From NCBI RefSeq assembly GCF_004134905.2, contig NZ_SDPQ02000002.1, positions 62,001 to 126,000 of the forward strand: DNA of 64,000 bases. The letters are read 5' to 3'. Position 1 is the stretch's first letter, and every line of letters begins with the position of its first letter. Positions 35,643 to 44,237 of the stretch are shown here, in pieces. The position numbers and the translations under genes were made by a program. Origin of the DNA: Aeromicrobium ginsengisoli (GTDB taxonomy: Bacteria; Actinomycetota; Actinomycetes; Propionibacteriales; Nocardioidaceae). The notes below the pieces were generated by a model. It worked only from the letters and a program-made list of their open reading frames with translations. It was not told the DNA's origin and made no database searches.

Positions 35643-36968
35643 ATGGAACGCGTGACGTCACACCCCGCTTCGCAAGGCCTGTTCGACCGCGCCCGGCAGG
35701 TTTCGCCCGGCGGCGTCAACTCCCCGGTGCGCGCCTTCCGGGCCGTCGGCGGCACCCCGATCTTCATGCGGTCCGGCTCCGGCGCCTGGCTGACCGACGT
35801 CGACGGCAACCGCTACGTCGATCTCGTCGGCTCGTGGGGGCCGATGCTGCTCGGGCACGCCCACCCCGAGGTGCTCGCCGCCGTTGCGGAGGCGGTCGGC
35901 CGCGGTACGTCGTTCGGCACGCCGAGTGAGCCGGAGGTGCTGCTCGCCGAGGAGATCGTCGGACGTACGCCGGTCGAGTCGGTGCGCCTCGTGTCGTCCG
36001 GCACCGAGGCGACGATGTCCGCGATCAGGCTGGCGCGCGGGTTCACCGGTCGCGACAAGATCGTGAAGTTCGCCGGCTGCTACCACGGGCACGTCGACGC
36101 ACTGCTCGCCGAGGCCGGCTCCGGAGTCGTCACCCTGGGCCTGCCGGAGACGCCCGGCGTGCCGGCCCACGTCACCGCCGACACGATCGTCCTGCCCTAC
36201 AACGACCGGGCCGCCGTCGAGGCCGCGTTCGAGCAGTACGGCGACCAGATCGCGTGCCTCATCACCGAGGCCGCCGCCGGCAACATGGGCGTCGTACCGC
36301 CCGAGCCCGGCTTCAACCGGTTCCTCGCCGAGACCTGCCGGAAGCACGGTGCGCTGTTCATCAGCGACGAGGTCATGACCGGCTTCCGGGTCACCCGCTC
36401 GGGGCACTGGGGACTCGACGGCGAGCCCGAGGGCTGGCGCCCCGATCTGCTGACGTTCGGCAAGGTCATGGGCGGTGGATTCCCGGCGGCGGCGTTCGGC
36501 GGTCGCCGTGACGTGATGGAGCAGCTCGCGCCGGTCGGCCCCGTCTATCAGGCCGGCACGCTGTCGGGCAATCCCATCGCCACCACCGCGGGCCTCACGA
36601 CGCTGCGGCTCGCGGACACCGAGGCGTACGCCCGGCTCGACGACGCGTCGGCTCAGCTGCAGCGGCTCGTCGCCGAGGCGCTCGACGCTGCCGGTGTCAC
36701 CTACGCGCTGCAGAGCGCAGGCAACATGTTCAGCGTCTTCTGGGGCGTCGACAAGCCGGTGACCGACTTCGCCGGTGCGCAGGCGCAGGAGGCGTGGCGC
36801 TACCGGCCGTTCTTCCACGCGATGCTCGACGCCGGTGTCTACCTCCCGCCGAGCGCCTATGAGTGCTGGTTCGTCTCGGCGGCCCATGACTCGGAGGCAC
36901 TCTCTAGAATTGCCGAGGCACTTCCCGCCGCCGCTCGTGCTGCAGCGCAGGCCACCCCCGAGAACTGA
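35643..36968 (+). CDS. hemL: glutamate-1-semialdehyde 2,1-aminomutase
   Basis: Converts the HemA product to 5-aminolevulinate with PLP. About 441 residues: [21 protein letters not shown] at the N-terminus, [20 protein letters not shown] near 120, [13 protein letters not shown] near 240, and the PLP lysine in [18 protein letters not shown] near 275. The start could be the ATG at 35643 or the GTG at 35652. It heads the run into the cytochrome c genes; the next gene starts nine bases after its stop. Confidence 0.96.
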   Translation: MERVTSHPASQGLFDRARQVSPGGVNSPVRAFRAVGGTPIFMRSGSGAWLTDVDGNRYVDLVGSWGPMLLGHAHPEVLAAVAEAVGRGTSFGTPSEPEVLLAEEIVGRTPVESVRLVSSGTEATMSAIRLARGFTGRDKIVKFAGCYHGHVDALLAEAGSGVVTLGLPETPGVPAHVTADTIVLPYNDRAAVEAAFEQYGDQIACLITEAAAGNMGVVPPEPGFNRFLAETCRKHGALFISDEVMTGFRVTRSGHWGLDGEPEGWRPDLLTFGKVMGGGFPAAAFGGRRDVMEQLAPVGPVYQAGTLSGNPIATTAGLTTLRLADTEAYARLDDASAQLQRLVAEALDAAGVTYALQSAGNMFSVFWGVDKPVTDFAGAQAQEAWRYRPFFHAMLDAGVYLPPSAYECWFVSAAHDSEALSRIAEALPAAARAAAQATPEN

Positions 36969-36977
36969 GGAAACCTG

Positions 36978-37628
36978 ATGTCCGAACGTACGATCGTGCA
37001 CCTCATGCGGCACGGCGAGGTCCACAACCCGATGGGCGTGCTCTACGGCCGCATCGCGGGCTACAACCTCTCCGAGCTCGGCCACGAGATGGCCGCCAAG
37101 GTCGCCGAGTCGCTCAAGGGCAACGACATCACGCACCTCGTCGCCTCGCCGCTGGAGCGCGCACAGCAGACCGCCAAGCCGATCTCGGACATCCTCAAGC
37201 TCGACATCGTCACCGACGAGCGGGTCATCGAGGCCGGCAACCGGTTCGAGGGCAAGACGTTCGGGGTCGGCGACGGAGCGTTGCGCCGCCCGCAGAACTG
37301 GTGGCTCCTGCGCAACCCGCTCAAGCCGTCGTGGGGCGAGCCCTACAAGGAGATCGCCGCACGCATGCGTGCCGCGGTCGACGACGCGCGCGAGGCGGCC
37401 CGTGGCCACGAGGCCGTCATCGTGTCGCACCAGCTGCCGGTCTGGACGGCCCGCCGGTCGTACGAGAACGCCCGATTCGCCCACGATCCGCGCAAGCGCC
37501 AGTGCTCCCTCGCAAGCCTGACGACGCTGACGTTCGACGACGACCGGTTCGTCGGTCTCACCTACAGCGAGCCGGCCGGCGACCTCATCCCGGACGCGCT
37601 GCGCAACAAGTTCGTCGGCGGCGCCTAA
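36978..37628 (+). CDS. histidine phosphatase family protein (phosphoglycerate mutase-like)
   Basis: 216 residues with the phosphohistidine motif LMRHGEVHNPMGVLYGR near residue 10, HLVASPLERAQQTAKPI and AVIVSHQLPVWTARRSY (second catalytic His). The middle has FEGKTFGVGDGALRRPQNWW. A homologue sits between hemL and the resA-like gene in mycobacteria. True glycolytic mutase activity is unlikely; it is probably a phosphomonoesterase of unknown substrate. Confidence 0.9.
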   Translation: MSERTIVHLMRHGEVHNPMGVLYGRIAGYNLSELGHEMAAKVAESLKGNDITHLVASPLERAQQTAKPISDILKLDIVTDERVIEAGNRFEGKTFGVGDGALRRPQNWWLLRNPLKPSWGEPYKEIAARMRAAVDDAREAARGHEAVIVSHQLPVWTARRSYENARFAHDPRKRQCSLASLTTLTFDDDRFVGLTYSEPAGDLIPDALRNKFVGGA

Positions 37629-37629
37629 C

Positions 37630-38217
37630 GTGCTCTCCACGATGCGCACGCTCCGCGTCATGGTGGCGGTCGGGGCGTTGGTCCTGCTCGCCGCCTGCAG
37701 CGGTGGCGGCCGGGACCGCAACACCGACGGCTACGTCGGCGCCAACGGCTCGTTCGTCACCGTCGTGCCGGTCAAGGACCGCAAGCCCGCGCCGACGCTC
37801 GAGGGCGACGGTCTCGACGGCAAGCCGCTGTCGACCGCGGACTTCGCCGGCAAGACTCTCGTGATCAACCTCTGGGGACCGTGGTGCGCACCGTGCCGGG
37901 CCGAGGCGCCGGCGCTCAAGGAGGTCTCCGAGCAGTACGCCGACAAGGACGTCCAGTTCATCGGCATGCTCACACGTACGCCCGACACCTCGTCGGCGAT
38001 CGCGTTCAACCGCAAGAAGGGCATCACCTACCCGAGCTTCGCCGACGAGGGCGGCAGCCTGGAGCTCGAGTTCGTCAAGACCCTGCCGACCCAGGCGATC
38101 CCCACGACGTGGGTCATCGATGCCAAGGGCCGGGTCGCCGCCCGCATCATGGACGACAAGCTCAGCGCCTCGACGCTGGCCGGCGTCATCGACGACGTGC
38201 AGAAGAGCACGTCGTGA
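37630..38217 (+). CDS. ResA/TlpA-like thioredoxin lipoprotein
   Basis: 195 residues. Lipoprotein signal with lipobox LLAACS near residue 22, then a thioredoxin-like domain with WGPWCAPCRAEAPAL near 80 and the cis-Pro region TQAIPTTWVIDAKGR. It keeps apocytochrome c cysteines reduced outside the membrane, receiving electrons from CcdA, whose gene overlaps it (GTGA). A GTG start is assumed; the ATG four codons later is also possible. Confidence 0.92.
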   Translation: MLSTMRTLRVMVAVGALVLLAACSGGGRDRNTDGYVGANGSFVTVVPVKDRKPAPTLEGDGLDGKPLSTADFAGKTLVINLWGPWCAPCRAEAPALKEVSEQYADKDVQFIGMLTRTPDTSSAIAFNRKKGITYPSFADEGGSLELEFVKTLPTQAIPTTWVIDAKGRVAARIMDDKLSASTLAGVIDDVQKSTS

Positions 38218-38966
38218 CGGACTGGTTCCGCGACACCGCCTTCTCGGGCAACCTCCTCCTCGCCGTGCCGGTCGCTGCGCTCGCCGGCCTGGTGTCGTTC
38301 TTCTCGCCGTGCGTCCTGCCGCTGCTGCCGGGCTACCTTTCGTACGTCTCGGGCGTCGCGGCCCAGGACCTCGAGACGGCTCGGCGTGGCCGGCTGCTGG
38401 CCGGCGCGCTGCTGTTCGTCCTCGGCTTCAGCACGGTGTTCGTGCTGGGCGGTGCCCTGTTCGGATCCGTGGGGCTCCGGCTCGAGGAGCACCGGCACAC
38501 CCTGTCGATCATCACCGGCATCCTCGTCATCATCATGGGGCTGGTCTTCATCGGTCTCGTCCCGTTCATGCAGCGCGAGGCCCGGGTGCACGCCGTGCCG
38601 GCGGTCGGGCTCGCGATCGCGCCGATCCTCGGCATGTTCTTCGGCCTCGGCTGGACGCCGTGCATCGGGCCCACACTGACGGCGGTGCTGAGCCTGTCGT
38701 TCGCCACGGATGACGCCTCGGCGACGCGGGGTGCCTTCCTCACGCTCGTCTACTGCCTCGGCCTCGGCATCCCGTTCGTGCTGGCGGCGCTCGGCTTCGG
38801 CAAGTTCATGCGCACGGTCTCGTGGTTCAAGCGGCACCAGCGCGGTGTCTCGATCGCCGGTGGGCTGCTGCTCATCGCGGTCGGCGTCATGCTCGTGACC
38901 GGCACGTGGAACGACCTGGTCGGCGAGATGCAGACCTGGATCACCGGATTCGAGGCGCCCGTATGA
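38214..38966 (+). CDS. ccdA: cytochrome c biogenesis protein CcdA
   Basis: 250 residues, six membrane helices, with the two redox Cys in SFFSPCVLPLLPGYLSYVSG and GLGWTPCIGPTLTAVLSL. It moves reducing power from cytoplasmic thioredoxin across the membrane to the ResA-like protein. The start at the GTG overlapping the resA stop is supported by the family N-terminus. Overlaps resB by ATGA. Confidence 0.95.
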   Translation: MTDWFRDTAFSGNLLLAVPVAALAGLVSFFSPCVLPLLPGYLSYVSGVAAQDLETARRGRLLAGALLFVLGFSTVFVLGGALFGSVGLRLEEHRHTLSIITGILVIIMGLVFIGLVPFMQREARVHAVPAVGLAIAPILGMFFGLGWTPCIGPTLTAVLSLSFATDDASATRGAFLTLVYCLGLGIPFVLAALGFGKFMRTVSWFKRHQRGVSIAGGLLLIAVGVMLVTGTWNDLVGEMQTWITGFEAPV

Positions 38967-40507
38967 GCTCGAATGCGGTGCCCGCGCTCGGTCGTCGGGA
39001 GTTCACGCGGTGGTTCTGGCGCCAGCTGACCTCGATGCGTACGGCCCTGTTCCTCCTGCTCCTGCTGGCGATCGCCGCGGTGCCTGGATCGCTCGTGCCG
39101 CAGCGCGGGGTCGACGCCCGGGCGGTCGAGGCCTACTTCCTCGAGCACCCCAAGAGCGCTCCGACGCTCGACAAGCTGGGCTTCTTCAACGTCTACACGT
39201 CGCCGTGGTTCAGCGCGGTCTACCTGCTGCTGATGGTGTCGCTCATCGGGTGCATCGTCCCCCGGTCGTTCGTCTACCTCCGCGCCCTGCGGGCCCGGCC
39301 GCCCAAGGCACCGCGCAACTTCTCGCGCCTCCCGGCCTCGGCGTCGTTCGAGACCTCGGCGTCGGTCGACGAGGTCATCACCGCTGGGCGCCGGGCGATC
39401 GGCCGGGCGCGGGTCGACGTCGTCGACGGCGAGCTCAGCGCGGAGCGAGGGTTCCTCCGGGAGGCCGGCAACCTGGTCTTCCACATCAGCGTCGTCGTGG
39501 TGCTGGTCGGCGTCGCGGTCGGCACGCTGTTCGGCTATCGCGGGTCGGCGATCGTCACGGAGGGCCAGGGCTTCGCCAACTCGCTGACGCAGTACGACGA
39601 GTTCGGCTCCGGGTCGCTGTTCAAGGCCGACCAGCTGCCGCCGTTCTCCCTCAAGCTCGACAAGTTCACCGCCAAGTTCCAGGCGCTCGGCAGCCAGCAG
39701 GCCGGCGCACCACGGTTGTTCCGCGCGCAGGGGACCTACACGCCCAAGCCGGGCGCCGACGCACGTACGTTCGACATCACCGTCAACCACCCGCTGGAGA
39801 TCGGCAGCACCTCGGTGTTCCTGGTGGGGCAGGGGTACGCCCCCGTCATCAAGGTCACCGACGCCAACGGCGACGTCGTGTTCAACGAGGCCGTGCCGTT
39901 CCTGCCGAACGACCCGTCCTACACGTCGACCGGCGTCGTCAAGGTCCCCGATGCCGAGCCCGAGCAGCTCGGCTTCCAAGGGTTCTTCCTGCCGACCGCG
40001 GCCACCGGCTCCGATGGGGCGTCGATCTCGGTCTATCCCGCCGCCGCCAACCCGTTGTTGGGGCTGTTCGTCTGGCACGGCGACCTGGGGCTCGACAAGG
40101 GCACCCCGCAGTCGGTCTACATCCTCGACAAGTCGAAGATGAAGCAGTACAAGGACGGCGACAAGAGCTATCGCGTGAGCCTCCAGGCGGGCCAGTCGCA
40201 GAAGCTGCCCAACGGCGGCACGATCGAGTTCGCCGGCCTCCGGCAGTTCGCGCGGTTCCAGATCAGCTCGTCACCCGGGGTCAAGGTGCCGCTGATCGGC
40301 ATCATCGCCGGGCTCGCGGGCCTCGTCACGTCCCTGACGATCAAGCCGCGGAGGACCTGGATCAGGGCGCGTCGCGAGGGCTCACGTACCGTGGTGGATG
40401 TCGCCGTGCTCGACCGCGTCCCCCGTGACGACCTGCCGGCCGACCTGGACGCCTTCCTCGAGCGGTTCCGCGAATTGCTCGGAGAGACAGAGGAGAAACA
40501 CACATGA
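38963..40507 (+). CDS. resB: cytochrome c biogenesis protein ResB (Ccs1)
   Basis: 514 residues: three N-terminal membrane helices (LTSMRTALFLLLLLAIAAV; FSAVYLLLMVSLIGCIVP; LVFHISVVVVLVGVAVGTL), a large extracytoplasmic domain (about 205-445) and a final helix (VPLIGIIAGLAGLVTSLTI). With CcsB it forms the system II heme lyase that attaches heme to apocytochrome c. Coupled to ccdA; its stop overlaps a 27-codon mini-ORF. Confidence 0.94.
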   Translation: MSSNAVPALGRREFTRWFWRQLTSMRTALFLLLLLAIAAVPGSLVPQRGVDARAVEAYFLEHPKSAPTLDKLGFFNVYTSPWFSAVYLLLMVSLIGCIVPRSFVYLRALRARPPKAPRNFSRLPASASFETSASVDEVITAGRRAIGRARVDVVDGELSAERGFLREAGNLVFHISVVVVLVGVAVGTLFGYRGSAIVTEGQGFANSLTQYDEFGSGSLFKADQLPPFSLKLDKFTAKFQALGSQQAGAPRLFRAQGTYTPKPGADARTFDITVNHPLEIGSTSVFLVGQGYAPVIKVTDANGDVVFNEAVPFLPNDPSYTSTGVVKVPDAEPEQLGFQGFFLPTAATGSDGASISVYPAAANPLLGLFVWHGDLGLDKGTPQSVYILDKSKMKQYKDGDKSYRVSLQAGQSQKLPNGGTIEFAGLRQFARFQISSSPGVKVPLIGIIAGLAGLVTSLTIKPRRTWIRARREGSRTVVDVAVLDRVPRDDLPADLDAFLERFRELLGETEEKHT

Positions 40508-40587
40508 GCGAGCGCCAGCGAGCGAACCGTATGTCGGTCATGCCGGCGCCGCCGTACGGTGGTTGTGAAACGGAGGCGACGCCATGA
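40504..40587 (+). CDS. 27-codon mini-ORF bridging resB and ccsB
   Basis: Starts in the resB stop (ATGA) and stops in the ccsB start (ATGA). It reads MSERQRANRMSVMPAPPYGG then CETEATP. It shares MSER, MPxPPY and a Glu-containing tail with the ORF at 25193-25279, and the DNA is clearly related. CGGAGGCG near its end supplies the ccsB ribosome site. Confidence 0.5.
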   Translation: MSERQRANRMSVMPAPPYGGCETEATP

Positions 40588-41543
40588 CGGCTGCGCAGTA
40601 CGAGCAGTTCTCCAACTATGCCGTCGCGTCGGCCACCGGCATCCTGGCGCTGGCATTCGTCGCGTACGTCGCCCAGTGGGGCTTTGCCCGCAAGATCGCG
40701 CCCGACCGCACGCTCGTGACCTCCTCGGTCGATCAGCATGATTCGGTCCTTGAGCCTGTCGAAAGGACGTCGACTGATGCACAAGCCGAGCGCAGTGACG
40801 TCGCCGGCGGCATCGGCTTCTCACTCACGGGTCTGGCCTGGCTCGTCCTGCTGGCCGGCGTCATCACTCGCGGCCTCTCGGCCCAGCGGGTGCCGTGGGG
40901 CAACATGTACGAGTTCGGCTGCGCCGCGACGCTGATGGCCCTCACGGCATACATCGTGCTGGTGCGGATGTGGGCGATCGACTGGGTCGGCCCGATCATC
41001 ACGGGCTTCGGCACCGTCGTGCTCGGCCTGTCGGCGCTGGTGTTCGTGCCGCCCGGCCCGCTCGTGCCGGCCCTGCACTCCTACTGGCTCGTGATCCACG
41101 TTCTCGGTGCCATGATCGCCGGCTCGGCGTTCCTCGTCGGTGCCGCGGCGTCGGTGCTCTACCTCGTCAAGGCGCGCGCCGAGCGTACGACCGCCGAGGA
41201 GGACCGCGTCGGCTTCCTGTGGCGCATCCCGCCGTCGGCCAAGATCGACCAGATCGCCTACCGCGTGCACGCCTTCGCGTTCCCGATCTGGACGTTCGCC
41301 GCGCTGATCGCCGGGCCGATCTGGGCGCAGTACGCGTGGGGTCGCTACTGGGGCTGGGACCCCAAGGAGGTCTGGGCGTTCATCACCTGGGTCGTCTACG
41401 CCGGCTATCTCCACGCACGCGCCACCGCGGGCTGGAAGGGCAAGGCCGCCGCGATCATCGCGCTCATCGGGTTCGCCACGTTCGTCTTCAACTTCGTCGG
41501 CATCAACCTGTTCGTGTCGGGCATGCACTCGTACGCCAAATAG
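40584..41543 (+). CDS. ccsB: cytochrome c biogenesis protein CcsB (CcsA/ResC type)
   Basis: 319 residues, about eight membrane helices, with the heme-handling motif WGRYWGWDPKEVWAFITWVV near 250 and conserved His in SYWLVIHVLGAMIAG and RVHAFAFPIWTF. Partner of ResB. Residues about 53-70 (SVLEPVERTSTDAQ) are encoded by an interspersed palindromic repeat and lie in the loop after the first helix, so the insertion is probably tolerated. Last gene of the cytochrome c set. Confidence 0.94.
   Translation: MTAAQYEQFSNYAVASATGILALAFVAYVAQWGFARKIAPDRTLVTSSVDQHDSVLEPVERTSTDAQAERSDVAGGIGFSLTGLAWLVLLAGVITRGLSAQRVPWGNMYEFGCAATLMALTAYIVLVRMWAIDWVGPIITGFGTVVLGLSALVFVPPGPLVPALHSYWLVIHVLGAMIAGSAFLVGAAASVLYLVKARAERTTAEEDRVGFLWRIPPSAKIDQIAYRVHAFAFPIWTFAALIAGPIWAQYAWGRYWGWDPKEVWAFITWVVYAGYLHARATAGWKGKAAAIIALIGFATFVFNFVGINLFVSGMHSYAK
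40745..40768. repeat. 24-bp interspersed repeat within ccsB
   Basis: The 24 bases, core CCTTGAGCCTGTCGAAAGG, are identical to 50559-50582 in menD. Here the frame gives VLEPVERT; in menD another frame gives SLSLSKG. It lies in the loop-coding part of ccsB, keeping the frame open. Confidence 0.9.
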
Positions 41544-41645
41544 GGCGCGCGGCTCCTTCGTCGCCGCTCCAGCCGCTCGTGCCTCGCGGCTGCCGGGCTG
41601 CGCCCGGGCGCCTGCCTTCGCTCGCTGCGCTCGCTCGGCCCATGG
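41544..41645. repeat. GC-rich intergenic spacer, probable repeat-derived
   Basis: The gap between ccsB and the ABC-2 ATPase gene contains overlapping CGCTCG/GCTGCG units, for example TTCGCTCGCTGCGCTCGCTC (41615-41634), of the kind spread through actinobacterial intergenic DNA. No gene or clear hairpin terminator is supported. Confidence 0.35.
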
Positions 41646-41663
41646 CCCAGTAGGGTCGGATCT

Positions 41664-42566
41664 ATGGGCGCGGAGATCACGGCCGAGGGCCTCGTCATGA
41701 CCTACGGCGACGTGCGCGCGGTCGACGGCGTCAGCTTCACGGTGGCGTCGGGGGAGTTCTTCGGGCTGCTCGGACCCAACGGTGCCGGCAAGACCACGAC
41801 GCTCGAGATGGTCGAGGGGTTGCGCAGGCCGCAGTCCGGCTCGGTCCGCATCGACGATCACATCCCGTCGAAGCGCGAGCCCGAGCTGCAGCGCCGCATG
41901 GGCGTGCAGCTCCAGGCGTCGTCGTTCTTCGAGCGGCTCACGGCCCGCGAGCAGCTCGACACGTTCGGCGCGCTCTACGGTGTGGCCGCCGGTCGTACCG
42001 ACGAGATGCTCGAGCAGGTGGGCCTGGTCGACAAGGCGGACGATCGCACCGAGGACCTGTCCGGCGGGCAGAAGCAACGGCTGTCGATTGCATGCGCACT
42101 GATCCACGACCCCGACGTCGTGTTCCTCGACGAGCCGACCGCCGCGCTCGACCCGCAGGCCCGCCGCAACCTGTGGGACGTGCTGCGCAGCATCAACGAC
42201 TCCGGCCGCACCGTGATCCTGACGACGCACTACATGGACGAGGCCGAGGCGTTGTGTGACCGGGTCGCGATCATGGACGCCGGCAGGATCCTCGAGCTCG
42301 ACACCCCGGCCGCCCTCGTCCGCGGCCTCGACGCGCCTGTACGCATCAGCGTCGCGCCGGGCACGCTGGACGCCGACGAGGCACGCGCGATGGCAGGCTC
42401 GGACGACGTCGCCGACGAGGAGTCCGGACTCACGATCACGACCCGCGACCCCGCCCGCATCCTCACCGAGCTCGCGCACCGCGACGCGCTGGACGGGCTG
42501 AGCGTCAAGGGCGCCTCGCTCGAGGACGTGTTCCTCGACCTCACCGGCCGGGAGTACCGAGCGTGA
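41664..42566 (+). CDS. ABC-2 type transporter ATP-binding protein (DrrA-like)
   Basis: 300 residues: Walker A LLGPNGAGKTTTLEMVEGL near 40, signature LSGGQKQRLSIACALIHDP, Walker B VVFLDEPTAALDPQARR and switch His in VILTTHYMDEAEAL. A C-terminal domain (about 220-300) ends LEDVFLDLTGREY, typical of drug- or polymer-export ATPases. ATGA-type overlap (GTGA) with the permease. Confidence 0.93.
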   Translation: MGAEITAEGLVMTYGDVRAVDGVSFTVASGEFFGLLGPNGAGKTTTLEMVEGLRRPQSGSVRIDDHIPSKREPELQRRMGVQLQASSFFERLTAREQLDTFGALYGVAAGRTDEMLEQVGLVDKADDRTEDLSGGQKQRLSIACALIHDPDVVFLDEPTAALDPQARRNLWDVLRSINDSGRTVILTTHYMDEAEALCDRVAIMDAGRILELDTPAALVRGLDAPVRISVAPGTLDADEARAMAGSDDVADEESGLTITTRDPARILTELAHRDALDGLSVKGASLEDVFLDLTGREYRA

Positions 42567-43636
42567 GTTCACCCCGGATGGTCGCGTTCAAGAGCCTCGC
42601 CGTGGCGATGCTCAAGGGGTTCTTCCGCGACAAGATGGCGGTCTTCTTCGCGGTGATCTTCCCGCTGATGTTCCTGGCCTTGTTCGGCGGCCTGCTGGGC
42701 GGATCCGGCGGGTCCGAGATCGATGTCGAGCAGGTCGGCAAGGTCTCGGTGCTGGACGACGCGCCCAAGGAGGTCCGGGCCTACCTCAAGGAGAGCCTCG
42801 ACATCCACCGCACGTCCGACGAGAAGGCGGCGATCCGCAAGGTGCGCACGGGCGACGCCGACGCCATGATCACGCAACGCGGTGACACGCTCGTCGTACG
42901 TTTCTCGCAGGCCGACCAGGTCAAGGCCGCGACGGTCCAGGGCACGTTCCAGGGGATCGTCCAGTCGGCCAACATCGCCGTCACGGGCCAGCAGCCCAAG
43001 TACGCCCTCGAGGCCGACCAGGTCGAGGACGACTCGTTGTCGACGATCCAGTTCTTCACCCCCGGCCTGATGGGCTGGGCGATCGCCTCCGGCGCGACGT
43101 TCGGCGCGGCCACCAATCTCGTCGTCTGGCGCAAGAACGGGTTGTTGCGACGCCTGCGGCTGGCTCCCGTCCCGACGTGGGCCGTCGTTTTGGCGCGCAT
43201 CGCGGTCAGCGTCGCGATCGCGGCGGTCCAGGCCGCGATCTTCATCGGTGTCGGCGTGGGTCTCTTCGGCTTGCAGCTGACCGGCTCGTGGCCCATGATC
43301 GTCCCGCTGCTCGCGGCCGGCACGCTGTCGTTCATGGCGATCGGCCTGCTCGCCGGCGCGGTGGCCAAGAGCGAGGAGGCAGCGGTCGGCATCGCCAACT
43401 TCGTCGTGCTGCCGATGGCGTTCCTGTCGGGCTCGTTCTTCCCGCTCGACGGTGCTCCGGGCTGGGTCACGGCGGTCAGCGAGGTGCTGCCGCTCAAGCA
43501 TCTCAACGAGGGCATGCTCGACACGATGGTCCGCGGCGAGGGGCCGGGCGCCGCGTTGCTGCCCATCGTCATCCTGCTGGGCTTCGCCGTCGTCGTCTCA
43601 GCCGTCGCGAGCCGCGTCTTCCGCTGGGACGACTAG
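42563..43636 (+). CDS. ABC-2 type transporter permease
   Basis: 357 residues. The first helix (FFAVIFPLMFLALFGGLLGG) follows a short cytoplasmic head. An external domain (about 50-165) precedes five more helices, including FMAIGLLAGAVAKSEEAAVG and IANFVVLPMAFLSGSFFPLD. It forms the exporter with the upstream ATPase. Its stop shares CTAG with the convergent small membrane gene. Confidence 0.92.
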   Translation: MSSPRMVAFKSLAVAMLKGFFRDKMAVFFAVIFPLMFLALFGGLLGGSGGSEIDVEQVGKVSVLDDAPKEVRAYLKESLDIHRTSDEKAAIRKVRTGDADAMITQRGDTLVVRFSQADQVKAATVQGTFQGIVQSANIAVTGQQPKYALEADQVEDDSLSTIQFFTPGLMGWAIASGATFGAATNLVVWRKNGLLRRLRLAPVPTWAVVLARIAVSVAIAAVQAAIFIGVGVGLFGLQLTGSWPMIVPLLAAGTLSFMAIGLLAGAVAKSEEAAVGIANFVVLPMAFLSGSFFPLDGAPGWVTAVSEVLPLKHLNEGMLDTMVRGEGPGAALLPIVILLGFAVVVSAVASRVFRWDD

Positions 43637-43902
43637 AGGCCGCGGAGGTAGTCCGGGTCGTCGTCGGGGCCGCGCGGGCCGGGGCTCGGCGGGCGGGGTG
43701 GTCGCGCGCGACCACCACCCGGCGCGGAGCGCTCGCGGCCGAGGAGCAGCCACAGCAGCGGGCCGATGCCGATGACCAGGACGACCACAAACCAGAGCGG
43801 CTTGGGCAGGTAGCGGACCCGTTGGCGCGGCGTCGCGACGAGGTCGAACAGGGCGTAGACGAACAGGGCCAGACCGATGACGATCAACACGAACTTGCCC
43901 AT
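43633..43902 (-). CDS. small membrane protein, PLDc_N-type
   Basis: 89 residues: two helices (KFVLIVIGLALFVYALFDL; LPKPLWFVVVLVIGIGPLLW) with LPKPLW and the LLLGR end, typical of phospholipase D N-terminal-type (PLDc_N) small proteins. A Pro/Gly/Arg-rich cytoplasmic tail follows. Such proteins are common near cytochrome c or menaquinone genes of actinobacteria. Function not known. Confidence 0.85.
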   Translation of the reverse strand: MGKFVLIVIGLALFVYALFDLVATPRQRVRYLPKPLWFVVVLVIGIGPLLWLLLGRERSAPGGGRARPPRPPSPGPRGPDDDPDYLRGL

Positions 43903-43970
43903 GCGTCAACCGTACCGGGGACGGCGCAACCCGCTCCCTGGCTGACGCCGCGAGCGATTAGGCTGCGGTC

Positions 43971-44237
43971 ATGAAGGCTTTCTGGACCTACACGCTCGCC
44001 CGCCTCGCCGTGTTCGGGGCGACGTTCGGGGTGGTCTGGCTGATCGCGTCGATCTGGGTCGAGTGGGGCAACCTCACGTCGCTCCTCGTCCTGCTGATCT
44101 CCCTCGTGCTGTCCTCGGTGATCTCGATCTTCGCGCTCGCCGGGTTGCGCGACAAGCTCGCTCAGAACGTCCAGGAGCGAGCCGCGCGCATGACGCAACG
44201 CATCGAGGAGTCTCGCCATGCCGAAGACGTCGACTGA
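43971..44237 (+). CDS. small membrane protein with DUF4229
   Basis: 88 residues with two hydrophobic helices ([39 protein letters not shown]) and a charged helical tail ([20 protein letters not shown]). The pattern is that of DUF4229, an actinobacterial membrane family near menA. Its last 20 bases overlap the start of the PLP enzyme gene in another frame. Confidence 0.85.
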   Translation: MKAFWTYTLARLAVFGATFGVVWLIASIWVEWGNLTSLLVLLISLVLSSVISIFALAGLRDKLAQNVQERAARMTQRIEESRHAEDVD

